NCBI GenBank assembly: GCA_028291615.1
Contig: JAQGHM010000014.1
Location: 1 to 43,689, forward strand
Length of the DNA stretch: 43,689 nucleotides
Direction of reading: 5' to 3'
Origin: Phycisphaerales bacterium
GTDB taxonomy: Bacteria; Planctomycetota; Phycisphaerae; Tepidisphaerales; Tepidisphaeraceae
The notes beneath the pieces are model-generated. The model was not told where the DNA came from. It saw only the letters and a program-made list of their open reading frames with translations, and ran no database searches. Made by a program: the position numbers and the translations under genes. This document shows, piece by piece, positions 1 to 7,244 of this stretch (its first letter is position 1; the number at the start of each line of letters is the position of its first letter).

Positions 1-65
1 TTTCTGATTATTCAACATTTCAGCCAACGGTTCAACCAAAACACAATGATTCCCAGATGCCCCTT

Positions 66-1148
66 CTACCGCTTAATCCGCGCACTCCCCCCTCCAAACA
101 CGTGCATCAACTCCTCCAGATCGATCTGGCTCGTATCCCCCCGAGTGCTCTGCAACAGCGCCCCATGCGCCGCCCCCAGATCCACGCACTCCTGCGGCGT
201 CTTCCCCGTCAGAAACCCATACGCAAACCCCGAGCTGAACCCGTCCCCGCCCCCCACGCGGTCTTCGATCTCCAGATTCTCATACCGCCGCGACTCGTAA
301 AACTGCCCATCCACGTAAAGGATCGCCGACCAATTATTCACGAGCCCGCTCTTCACCTCCCGCAGCGTCGTCCCCACCACCTTGATGTTCGGATAAGCCT
401 TCACGACCCGCTCGACCATCCGCTTATACGCGCCGGTGTCCAGCGCCGAGAGATTCTCATCCTGCCCCTCAACCTCAAACCCGAGCACCTTCTGAAAATC
501 CTCCTCATTCCCAATCAGACAGTCGATGTGCGGGATCAACGCTTTCGTCTTCCGCTGCGCTTCAGCAGCGCTCCAGAGCTTGCTCCGAAAATTAAGATCG
601 TAACTCGTCACCGTGCCCGCCTCCTTCGCAGCCTTCAGTGCCGCAAGACAAGTTTCAGCACACGAGTCGCTCAGCGCTGTAAAAATCCCGCCCGTGTGAA
701 GCCACCGCGCCCCCTCCTTCGCAAAAACCTGATTCCAATCAACATCGCCCGGCTTCATGTGCGACGCCGCGCTATGCCCCCGATCGTAAAGCGTCACGCT
801 CGCCCGCACGCCCGTCCCCACCTCCGTAAAGTTCAGCCCGATCCGGTCCGCCCGCCCCACCCCGTCATACTTGGCCATTACCACGTTCCGCGTATCCATC
901 CCCACGGCCCGCGCGTGATTCAGGATCAGCCGCCCCAGCGGGTTTTCCACGAGTCTCGATATGAACCCCGTCCGGAGTTGTAGCCGGCTGAGCGCGTACG
1001 CGACGTTATACTCCCCACCGCCAACCCAGACCTCCAGCGTCGGCGAAAACTCGATCCGCCCATGCCCCGGCGGTGACAGCCGCAACATGCACTCCCCCAG
1101 GGACAGCAGGTCGAACTGGCAGGACTGGGCGTCACGCAGGTTGAGCAT
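66..1148 (-). CDS. kdgK: 2-keto-3-deoxygluconate kinase (PfkB family)
   Basis: Ribokinase/PfkB-fold sugar kinase, 360 aa, predicted to phosphorylate 2-keto-3-deoxygluconate to KDPG in the cytoplasm. The N-terminal strand reads FDLLSLGECMLRLSPPG, followed by the substrate-side glycine motif VGGGEYNVAYALSRL. The C-terminal anion-hole/catalytic-base motif is DRVGGGDGFSSG, the variant typical of KDG kinases rather than fructokinases. The frame stays open upstream to a GTG at 1253, but the family homology begins near MLNLRDAQSCQFDLL, so ATG 1148 is chosen; no Shine-Dalgarno is visible there. It is divergent from the pyruvate dehydrogenase operon, which fits a route from sugar acids through KDPG and pyruvate to acetyl-CoA. 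Family assignment is firm; substrate is inferred. Confidence 0.85.
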   Translation of the reverse strand: MLNLRDAQSCQFDLLSLGECMLRLSPPGHGRIEFSPTLEVWVGGGEYNVAYALSRLQLRTGFISRLVENPLGRLILNHARAVGMDTRNVVMAKYDGVGRADRIGLNFTEVGTGVRASVTLYDRGHSAASHMKPGDVDWNQVFAKEGARWLHTGGIFTALSDSCAETCLAALKAAKEAGTVTSYDLNFRSKLWSAAEAQRKTKALIPHIDCLIGNEEDFQKVLGFEVEGQDENLSALDTGAYKRMVERVVKAYPNIKVVGTTLREVKSGLVNNWSAILYVDGQFYESRRYENLEIEDRVGGGDGFSSGFAYGFLTGKTPQECVDLGAAHGALLQSTRGDTSQIDLEELMHVFGGGSARIKR

Positions 1149-1156
1149 GGTGTATA

Positions 1157-1183
1157 TGTCTAGCGTGGAAGCAGACTTGTCAA
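1157..1183 (-). promoter_or_regulatory. Possible promoter for kdgK
   Basis: On the minus strand a perfect TTGACA (1178-1183) is followed 15 nt later by TAGACA (1157-1162), only 8 nt before the chosen ATG. An overlapping TATACA lies at 1151-1156. The spacing is shorter than the usual 16-18, so this is tentative. If real, the kdgK mRNA would be nearly leaderless. Confidence 0.3.
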
Positions 1184-1270
1184 ATCCGAGTTCTCGGACC
1201 ACCCAAGTGCCCCGCAGCGCCGGAACAGCATTGAAGCCAGCATCGACTTCCACTACACTTTATATTCCCA

Positions 1271-1295
1271 GGCCGGGCGTCGTCATTGCCCGGCC
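1271..1295. promoter_or_regulatory. Perfect inverted repeat upstream of pdhA (possible operator)
   Basis: GGCCGGGC (1271-1278) and GCCCGGCC (1288-1295) form a perfect 8-bp inverted repeat around a 9-nt centre. It lies in the divergent kdgK/pdhA gap, just after a TATATT -10-like hexamer (1261-1266) that has no clear -35 partner. Position and symmetry suit a repressor site or a 5'-UTR hairpin for the pyruvate dehydrogenase operon. No known operator consensus was recognised. Confidence 0.3.
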
Positions 1296-1337
1296 CGGGC
1301 CATTACCGTAGACCTTGGAAACTCCGGAGTTTAGGAC

Positions 1338-2420
1338 ATGGCCGTCACCAGCGAAGTAGAAAAACGGAGCGCGAGCAAAGCACCCGGCGTCAACGGCGCC
1401 GAAGACCCCGGCAAAGGTCAATCCGAGCGCGAACGCCTCCGGATGATGATGCTGATCCGCCGCTTCGAAGAAAAGACCGAGCAGGCGTACAAGACGCCGC
1501 GCAAGTTGCCCGACGGGAGCGTAGCACAGCTCATCGGCGGTTTCTGCCACCTTTACAGTGGGCAGGAGGCCATCGCTGTCGGCATCGCCGCTGTCTTCAA
1601 CAAGGGCTTCGACGCCCTCGTCAACGGCTACCGCTGCCACGGCCACTCGCTGGCGCTGGGCATGGACCCCCGGGCAGCGATCGCCGAGCTTTTCGGCAAG
1701 GAGACCGGTTGCTCAAAGGGCAAGGGCGGATCGATGCACCTCTTCCAGGCCGAGGTCGGCAACCACGGCGGCCACGGCATCGTAGGCGGTCACATTCCCC
1801 TCGGCCTCGGTATGGCCTTCGCCCAGTCGTACAAGAAAACCGGCGGTGTAACCTACTGCCTCTTTGGTGATGGCGCCATCAACCAGGGGACATTTAACGA
1901 AGCCTTGAACATGGCCAGCCTTCTCAAAGTGCCGGCCATTTTCATTGTCGAAAACAACGGCGTCGCCATGGGCACCCAGGTCGAGCGCCACAGCGCCGAA
2001 AAAGACCTCGCCAAGCGCGGCTGCGGTTTCAACATGCCCCACTACCACGTCGATGGCAACGACGTCGATGTCGTAATGGAAGAAATGAAAAAGGCTGGCG
2101 ACCGCGCACGCCGCGGTGAAGGTCCCTGCTACATCTCCGCCGACACGTTCCGTTTTCGCGGCCACTCGACATCGGACCCACTCAAATATCGTACGAAGGA
2201 AGAAGCCGAAAAGGCCAAGCTCCGCGACCCGATCACCCTCTACGAAACACGCCTCCGCGAAAAAGGCCTTCTCTCCGACGAGCAGCAGACCGCCCTCGAA
2301 GAAGGCGTCGCCGAAGAAGTCAACCGCGCCTTCGAAATGGCCGAAGCCGACCCGAATCCCCCGCTTGATTCGCGATTCGACGATGCGCTTTCAGAGACCT
2401 ATCCCTACCAACCCAAATGA
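1338..2420 (+). CDS. pdhA: Pyruvate dehydrogenase E1 component, alpha subunit
   Basis: Thiamine-diphosphate-dependent E1 alpha, 360 aa, which decarboxylates pyruvate and with E1 beta reductively acetylates the lipoyl group of E2. The ThDP/Mg motif runs from GDG at residues 177-179 to NN at 206-207 (GDGAINQGTFNEAL ... IVENNG). The later loop FRFRGHSTSDP matches the serine-containing regulatory loop of pyruvate-type E1 alpha. An Ala/Lys-rich N-terminal extension of about 25 residues precedes the fold. ATG 1338 follows GGAGTTTAGGAC, a plausible ribosome site. It heads a co-directional set with the 77-aa gene, E1 beta, E2 and E3. Pyruvate rather than a branched-chain 2-oxoacid is the likely substrate from motif and context, but this is not proven. 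Confidence 0.93.
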   Translation: MAVTSEVEKRSASKAPGVNGAEDPGKGQSERERLRMMMLIRRFEEKTEQAYKTPRKLPDGSVAQLIGGFCHLYSGQEAIAVGIAAVFNKGFDALVNGYRCHGHSLALGMDPRAAIAELFGKETGCSKGKGGSMHLFQAEVGNHGGHGIVGGHIPLGLGMAFAQSYKKTGGVTYCLFGDGAINQGTFNEALNMASLLKVPAIFIVENNGVAMGTQVERHSAEKDLAKRGCGFNMPHYHVDGNDVDVVMEEMKKAGDRARRGEGPCYISADTFRFRGHSTSDPLKYRTKEEAEKAKLRDPITLYETRLREKGLLSDEQQTALEEGVAEEVNRAFEMAEADPNPPLDSRFDDALSETYPYQPK

Positions 2421-2427
2421 GGGGCGT

Positions 2428-2661
2428 ATGGCCGAACACGAACAACTGAAATTCGAAGAGGAGCTCCAACGCTGCTGCCGCGCGGAACCATTCATTCCGT
2501 TCGATATCGTCCTGACCAGTGGCGACCGCTATGAGCTTACCCATTGGCAGCAATTGGCGTTCGGCGAAAACATGATTGTCGTCGCTCTACCGAGAACCGG
2601 CATCCGATTCTTCCGCAAAAATCAGATCGTCGCCGTCCACGTCCACGAACCCTCCATCTGA
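2428..2661 (+). CDS. Small unknown protein inside the pyruvate dehydrogenase operon
   Basis: 77-aa protein placed between pdhA and pdhB, 7 nt after the pdhA stop. Its ribosome site GAGGGG (2419-2424) overlaps that stop codon, which suggests translational coupling. The sequence has the pattern EPFIPFDIVLTSGDRYELTH followed by a short hydrophobic strand MIVVALPRTG and a basic tail. This resembles a class of small beta-rich proteins with an F-x-PF-x-I...G...Y-x-V/L-x-H core that I associate with planctomycetes; I know no function for them. No signal peptide, membrane segment or metal motif is visible. Its position suggests either a PDH accessory role or a harmless insertion in the operon. Confidence 0.7.
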   Translation: MAEHEQLKFEEELQRCCRAEPFIPFDIVLTSGDRYELTHWQQLAFGENMIVVALPRTGIRFFRKNQIVAVHVHEPSI

Positions 2662-2678
2662 CAACAACTGACAACTGA
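2655..2678 (+). repeat. Heptamer tandem repeat CAACTGA, before pdhB
   Basis: Two perfect CAACTGA units (2665-2671, 2672-2678), preceded by a variant CATCTGA (2655-2661) that contains the stop codon of the upstream gene. They sit in the 36-bp gap before pdhB, which shows no Shine-Dalgarno. One of several 7-nt repeat tracts in the window. Confidence 0.6.
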
Positions 2679-2697
2679 CCACGGACAACGAACCAAA

Positions 2698-3690
2698 ATG
2701 CCAGTCATCCAACTCCGACAAGCACTCCGCGAAGCCATGTCCGAAGAAATGGACCGCGACGAAAACGTCTTCCTCATGGGCGAGGAAGTCGCACAATACA
2801 ACGGTGCCTACAAAGTCTCCGAAGGCATGCTCGAAAAATACGGTCCCCGCCGCATCATCGACACGCCCATCTCTGAAGCCGGCTTCTCCGGCCTCGGGGT
2901 CGGCGCAGCCTGCATGGGCCTCCGCCCCATCATCGAATTTATGTCCTGGTCCTTCACCTGGGTCTGCATGGACCAGATCGTCAACAACGCCGCAAACGTC
3001 CGCTACATGTCCGGCGGACAGTACAAGGTCCCCATCGTCTTCCGCGGTGGCAACGGCATCGCCCACCAGCTCGCCGCCACCCACTCCCACCGCATGGAAT
3101 CCGTCTACGCCCGCATCCCCGGCCTCATCGTCGTCGCCCCCAGCACTCCCGCCGAAGCCAAAGGCCTCCTCAAGTCCTCCATCCGCTGCGACGATCCCGT
3201 CATCTTCCTCGAGAACGAGAAGATGCTGAACGAGATGGGCGAAGTCCCCGATCCCAAGGACGGCGACTTCACGCTCCCCCTTGGCATCGCCAACGTCGAG
3301 CGCCCCGGCAAGGACGTCACCATTGTCAGCTACGGCCGCGCCCTGGCGCGCGTCGTTCGTCCCGCTGTCGAGCACCTCGCCAACGACCACGGCATCGACG
3401 CCGAAGTCATCGACCTCCGCACGCTCCGCCCCCTCGACACTACAACCGTCATCAACAGCGTCAAGAAGACCAACCGCTGCGTTATCGTCGATGAAGACTG
3501 GGGCTACTGCGGCATGGGCTCGGGCATCCTCTTCAAGCTGCAAAAGCCCCTCTTCGATTACCTCGACGCCCCCATCGAATACGTCCACAGCGACGAGATC
3601 CCCGTCCCCTACAACCACTACCTGGAAGAAGCCATGCTCCCCAGCGTAGACCGAATCGTCGCCTCCGTGAAGGAAGCCTGTTACCGATAA
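2698..3690 (+). CDS. pdhB: Pyruvate dehydrogenase E1 component, beta subunit
   Basis: Transketolase-like E1 beta subunit, 330 aa, the usual family length. The N-terminal pyrimidine-binding domain contains FLMGEEVAQYNGAYKVSEGM and IDTPISEAGFSGLGVGAA; the conserved Glu of this region activates the ThDP pyrimidine ring bound between the alpha and beta chains. The C-terminal transketolase domain carries VSYGRALARVVRPAVEHL, VIDLRTLRPLDT and VIVDEDWGYCGMG, all typical of E1 beta. It pairs with pdhA, with only the 77-aa gene between them. No ribosome site is visible before ATG 2698. Its plus strand is very C-rich, like the neighbouring E2 gene. Confidence 0.93.
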   Translation: MPVIQLRQALREAMSEEMDRDENVFLMGEEVAQYNGAYKVSEGMLEKYGPRRIIDTPISEAGFSGLGVGAACMGLRPIIEFMSWSFTWVCMDQIVNNAANVRYMSGGQYKVPIVFRGGNGIAHQLAATHSHRMESVYARIPGLIVVAPSTPAEAKGLLKSSIRCDDPVIFLENEKMLNEMGEVPDPKDGDFTLPLGIANVERPGKDVTIVSYGRALARVVRPAVEHLANDHGIDAEVIDLRTLRPLDTTTVINSVKKTNRCVIVDEDWGYCGMGSGILFKLQKPLFDYLDAPIEYVHSDEIPVPYNHYLEEAMLPSVDRIVASVKEACYR

Positions 3691-3693
3691 AGG

Positions 3694-3721
3694 AGAAGGC
3701 AGAAGGCAGAAGGCAGAACGA
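3694..3721 (+). repeat. Heptamer tandem repeat AGAAGGC, after pdhB
   Basis: Three perfect AGAAGGC units (3694-3714) and a degenerate fourth AGAACGA (3715-3721), beginning 4 nt after the pdhB stop. A second, unrelated heptamer tract lies 23 bp further on in the same gap. Confidence 0.7.
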
Positions 3722-3743
3722 TGAGTCAGAGAATCTCTCTTTA

Positions 3744-3771
3744 TTCATCCTTCATCCTTCATCCTTCATCC
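3744..3771 (+). repeat. Heptamer tandem repeat TTCATCC, before pdhC
   Basis: Four perfect TTCATCC units in a row, ending 8 nt before the pdhC start codon where a Shine-Dalgarno would be expected. The same heptamer recurs at 18895-18922. Confidence 0.8.
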
Positions 3772-3779
3772 TTAAGATC

Positions 3780-3930
3780 ATGCCCACCGAAATCACGATG
3801 CCCCAGCAAAGCGACACGATGACCGAAGGCACCGTCGTGAAGTGGCTCAAAAAAGAAGGCGACAAGATCAGGGCCGGCGAGATCATTGCCGAGATCGAGA
3901 CCGACAAAGCCACCATGGAAATGGAAGCCT
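3780..3930 (+). repeat. Direct repeat copy 1 (lipoyl-domain DNA, pdhC)
   Basis: First copy of a roughly 150-bp direct repeat covering codons 1-50 of the lipoyl domain. By eye only a handful of bases differ from 5330-5480. Identity falls sharply, including at third codon positions, beyond codon 50. Confidence 0.85.
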
Positions 3931-5156
3931 TCGACGCCGGCACCTTGGCCGTCATCATCGCTGGGCCCGGGCAAAAAGCTCCCGTCGGCGCACCCATCGC
4001 CGCCATGGCCACCGGTAAGGAAACCGTCGACGAAGTAAAAAAGAAATACGCCTCTGGCACCAGCGCCGCTGCTCCAGCCACCACTCAAAAAGCGCAGTCA
4101 GCGGGCGCACCACAGGCCGCTTCAACCCCCAAGTCCTCCACCGCCATTATTATGGAATCCCCCAACACCGCAGAACTCAAAGAACCCGACGAATCCATCG
4201 GACACGGCGCAACCCGTGAGGCCGCCCACGCGGTCCCGCCCATCCCCACAAGCGGCAACGGCAACGACCGCCTCAAGGTCTCTCCCCTCGCCAAGCGCAT
4301 CGCCCAGGACAAGGGCATCGACCTCCACCAAATTCGCGGCACCGGCCCCGCAGGACGCATCGTCCAGCAAGACGTCCTAAACGCCTCGCAAAAACCGACC
4401 GGCGCAGGCGCTCCCGCGACCCTCTCCCCCCCCGTCCAACTCACCGCCCGCGTCCCCACCGGTCAAACCGAAAAAGTCCAGCTCACTAAGATGCGCGTCG
4501 CCATCGCCACCGCCCTCCAGCGCTCCAAGCAGAACGTCCCCCACTTCTACGAGACGATGGACATCGACGTGGAAGAAATCTCCCAGCTCCGCGAGCGCCT
4601 CAACAAGCGCCTCGAAAAAGAAAAAATCCGCCTCAGCCTCGGCGACTTCGTCACCCAAGCCGTAGCCGCCGCCCTCAAGCGCCACCCCATCCTCAACGCC
4701 ACCTTCGACCCCGCCAAAAACGAAATCACCCGCTACGGCGACGTCAACCTAGGCATCGCCGTCGCCCTCCCCGACGGCCTGATCGTTCCCGTCATCAAGG
4801 GCGTAGACCAGATGGGCCTGAAGGAAATCCGCCAGCGCAGCGTAGACATCGTAGAACGCGCCCGCGCCCAGAAGCTAAAGGGCGAAGAAATGAAAGGCGC
4901 CACCTTCACCGTAAGCAACTTAGGCGCATTCGGCGTCCGAGAATTCATGGCCATCATCAACCCCCCCGAAGTCGGCATCCTTGCAGTAGGCGGCGCAGAA
5001 AAACGCGCCGTCGTCCAAGGCGACCAGATCGTCCCCCGCACCATCATGACCGTCACCCTCAGCGCCGACCACCGGGTTGTCGATGGCGCCACCGCCGCAG
5101 ACTTCCTCCGTACCCTAAAAGGTCTCCTCGAAGAACCCGCAACCCAGTTGCTCTAA
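3780..5156 (+). CDS. pdhC: Dihydrolipoamide acetyltransferase, PDH E2
   Basis: E2 core of the pyruvate dehydrogenase complex, 458 aa; it transfers the acetyl group from its lipoyl arm to CoA. Domains in order: one lipoyl domain (about 1-78) with acceptor Lys43 in ETDKATMEME; an Ala/Pro-rich linker; a peripheral-subunit-binding domain (VSPLAKRIAQDKGIDL, GTGPAGRIVQQDV); and the catalytic domain with the active-site motif DHRVVDGA near the C-terminus. ATG 3780 is the only start that keeps the whole lipoyl domain. No ribosome site is visible; heptamer repeats fill that space. About 140 bp of its 5' end is almost identical to the start of the downstream E3 gene (see findings). Confidence 0.93.
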   Translation: MPTEITMPQQSDTMTEGTVVKWLKKEGDKIRAGEIIAEIETDKATMEMEAFDAGTLAVIIAGPGQKAPVGAPIAAMATGKETVDEVKKKYASGTSAAAPATTQKAQSAGAPQAASTPKSSTAIIMESPNTAELKEPDESIGHGATREAAHAVPPIPTSGNGNDRLKVSPLAKRIAQDKGIDLHQIRGTGPAGRIVQQDVLNASQKPTGAGAPATLSPPVQLTARVPTGQTEKVQLTKMRVAIATALQRSKQNVPHFYETMDIDVEEISQLRERLNKRLEKEKIRLSLGDFVTQAVAAALKRHPILNATFDPAKNEITRYGDVNLGIAVALPDGLIVPVIKGVDQMGLKEIRQRSVDIVERARAQKLKGEEMKGATFTVSNLGAFGVREFMAIINPPEVGILAVGGAEKRAVVQGDQIVPRTIMTVTLSADHRVVDGATAADFLRTLKGLLEEPATQLL

Positions 5157-5157
5157 T

Positions 5158-5190
5158 TCTGCCCCGACCGCTCTACATTGGCGGGGCAGA
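5158..5190 (+). other. Hairpin between pdhC and lpd
   Basis: TCTGCCCCG (5158-5166) and CGGGGCAGA (5182-5190) form a perfect 9-bp stem starting right after the pdhC stop. No T-run follows, so it is not a canonical intrinsic terminator. It could stabilise the upstream mRNA 3' end or mark a processing point in the operon. Confidence 0.45.
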
Positions 5191-5329
5191 CAGCAAACCC
5201 AGACCCGCGACATCTGCGCAAAACGCGAAATATTACCCGCCCATTTTAACCGTCACTCTCCACCTCATCGTGACAAGGCCCGCCCATTCCCCTATTATCC
5301 GCACCCCCTCGAACCGGAGAAAAAACGAC

Positions 5330-5480
5330 ATGCCCACCCCAATCACGATGCCCCAGCAAAGCGACACGATGACCGAAGGCACCGTCGTGAAGTGGCTCAA
5401 AAAAGAAGGCGACAAGATCAAGGCCGGCGAGATCATCGCCGAGATCGAGACCGACAAAGCCACCATGGAGATGGAAGCGT
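5330..5480 (+). repeat. Direct repeat copy 2 (lipoyl-domain DNA, lpdA)
   Basis: Second copy of the lipoyl-domain repeat, 1550 bp downstream of the first and in the same orientation. Recombination between the copies would delete the E2 body and leave an intact lipoyl-E3 gene. Confidence 0.85.
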
Positions 5481-7159
5481 TTGATTCCGGCACGCTGGCG
5501 GTAATCCTGGTCGGCCCGGGTCAGAAAGCGCCGGTGGGCGCACCGATCGCCGCTATGGCAACCAGCAAGGAAACCGTCGATGACGTGAAGAAGCAGTACG
5601 CCTCTGGAACCGGCGCAAAACCCCAACCCGCCCCCGCCGCGCCCACCGCCAAACCCGCCCAAACCGCCGCGCCCGCCCCGCAGTCGCTTGCGGTTTCGCG
5701 GCCCACTCGCACGCCCCCGACAAAACCCACCACCTACCACTACGACATCATCGTCATCGGCGGCGGCCCCGCCGGTTACGCCGCCGCCATCCGCGCCGGG
5801 CAACTCAAGCAGCGCGTCCTCTGCATCGAAAAGGAAAACCTCGGCGGCACCTGTCTGAATTGGGGCTGCATCCCCACCAAGGCCCTCCTCGAAGACGGCG
5901 CATTCGTCCGCCGCCTCCGCACCGAATCCGCCGAGCGCGGCGTCACCATCACCGACATGAAGGTCGATTTCTCCAAGATCGTCGCCCGCTCCCGCGCCAT
6001 CGCCGATAAACTCGCCAAAGGCATCGGCCATCTCTTCAAAAAATACCTCGTCCAGCACGTCATGGGCGTCGGACAGGTCCTCGGCGCGCACAAGGTGAAG
6101 GTAACCAGCCGCGAAGGCGCCAAAGAATACACCGCCCAGCACATCATCGTCGCCGTCGGCGCCAAGCCCACCGAGCTCCCCTTCGCCAGGTTCGACGGCA
6201 AGCAAATCATCACCTCGCGCGAGGCGATGAACCTCCCGAAACAACCCAAGCGCATCGCCATCATCGGCGCGGGCGCGATCGGCTGCGAGTTCGCCGATTT
6301 CTACAACGCGCTCGGCACCGAAGTGACTGTCGTTGAGATGCTCCCGCACTTATTGCCGAATGAAGACGAAGACGTCTCGATCTTGCTCGAGCGCATCTTC
6401 GCCAAGCGCGGCGTCAAGGTCCACCTCAAGACCAAGACCGACAAGATCGACAAGACCGCCGACGGCGTGAAGCTCACCCTCAGCGGTGAAAAGGCCGGAA
6501 CCGTCGACGCCGACGTCGTGCTTGTCGCCGTCGGCGTCGTCGCCAACACCGACGGCCTGGTCGGCCCCGGCGCCGGCCTCGAACTCGATCGAGGCCGAGT
6601 CAAGGTCGATCAGATATACAAGACCAACCTCGAAGATGTCTGGGCCGTCGGCGACTGCATCGCGATGCACTTCCCCGAGCAGATGGCCATGGGCAGCTAC
6701 CGCCACCCCGACCTCGCGCACGTCGCGCATCACGAGGCCGTCCACCTGGTCGATCGCATCGCCGGCCTGCACGACGACATGATCGATTACCGCAACATTC
6801 CCGCCTGCACCTACACCCATCCACAGGTCGCATCGATGGGCGCCACCGAGAAAAAACTCCGCGAACAGGGACGCCAGATCAAGATCGGAAAGTTCCCTTT
6901 CAGCGCGTCCGGCCGCGCGCTCGCCGCCGGTGAATCCGACGGCTTCGTCAAGCTGATCTTCGACGCGCAATACGGCGAGCTGCTCGGCGCGCACATGATC
7001 GGCGAAAACGTGACTGAGCTTCTCGCCGAGCTCGTCCTCGCGCGCAAACTCGAAGCCACCGAGGCAGAGATCATCGACGCCATGCATCCGCATCCAACGA
7101 TGAGCGAAGCGGTGATGGAAGCCGCCGGCGTCGCCGACGGCCGCGCCATTCACCTCTGA
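5330..7159 (+). CDS. lpdA: Dihydrolipoamide dehydrogenase (E3) with N-terminal lipoyl domain
   Basis: E3 of the pyruvate dehydrogenase complex, 609 aa; it reoxidises dihydrolipoamide using FAD and NAD+. Residues 1-78 form a complete lipoyl domain with acceptor Lys43, then an Ala/Pro linker to about 136. The flavoprotein follows: FAD motif GGGPAG (144-149), redox disulfide in GGTCLNWGC (Cys175, Cys180), NAD motif IIGAGAIGCEF, second FAD motif VWAVGDC, and the C-terminal His-Glu dyad in HPHPTMSEAVME. Usual E3s are about 470 aa; lipoyl-E3 fusions are known in several bacteria. ATG 5330 is preferred over an upstream in-frame start because CCGGAGA lies just before it and it aligns with the E2 start. 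Confidence 0.93.
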   Translation: MPTPITMPQQSDTMTEGTVVKWLKKEGDKIKAGEIIAEIETDKATMEMEAFDSGTLAVILVGPGQKAPVGAPIAAMATSKETVDDVKKQYASGTGAKPQPAPAAPTAKPAQTAAPAPQSLAVSRPTRTPPTKPTTYHYDIIVIGGGPAGYAAAIRAGQLKQRVLCIEKENLGGTCLNWGCIPTKALLEDGAFVRRLRTESAERGVTITDMKVDFSKIVARSRAIADKLAKGIGHLFKKYLVQHVMGVGQVLGAHKVKVTSREGAKEYTAQHIIVAVGAKPTELPFARFDGKQIITSREAMNLPKQPKRIAIIGAGAIGCEFADFYNALGTEVTVVEMLPHLLPNEDEDVSILLERIFAKRGVKVHLKTKTDKIDKTADGVKLTLSGEKAGTVDADVVLVAVGVVANTDGLVGPGAGLELDRGRVKVDQIYKTNLEDVWAVGDCIAMHFPEQMAMGSYRHPDLAHVAHHEAVHLVDRIAGLHDDMIDYRNIPACTYTHPQVASMGATEKKLREQGRQIKIGKFPFSASGRALAAGESDGFVKLIFDAQYGELLGAHMIGENVTELLAELVLARKLEATEAEIIDAMHPHPTMSEAVMEAAGVADGRAIHL

Positions 7160-7181
7160 TTCCACCTAACTTCCTGCGATC

Positions 7182-7210
7182 AAAAAATAGTGTTTTTCCC
7201 GCTATTTTTT
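7182..7210 (+). terminator. Possible terminator of the PDH operon
   Basis: AAAAAATAG (7182-7190) and CTATTTTTT (7202-7210) make a perfect 9-bp AT-rich stem 22 bp after the lpdA stop, with the T-run inside the 3' arm. The stem is weak, so efficiency is uncertain. Confidence 0.45.
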
Positions 7211-7238
7211 GCTGGATTCGCGCGTCACAGCTTATGTA
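7209..7238 (+). promoter_or_regulatory. Possible promoter of the large RNA
   Basis: TTGCTG (7209-7214) and TATGTA (7233-7238) are separated by 18 nt, immediately before the structured region. Each hexamer matches the sigma-70 consensus only in part, so this is tentative. Confidence 0.3.
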
Positions 7239-7244
7239 GTTTAA

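Noticed and set aside
20..60. GGTTCAACC near the window start as a possible tRNA T-arm
   Set aside because: No acceptor, D or anticodon stems surround it.
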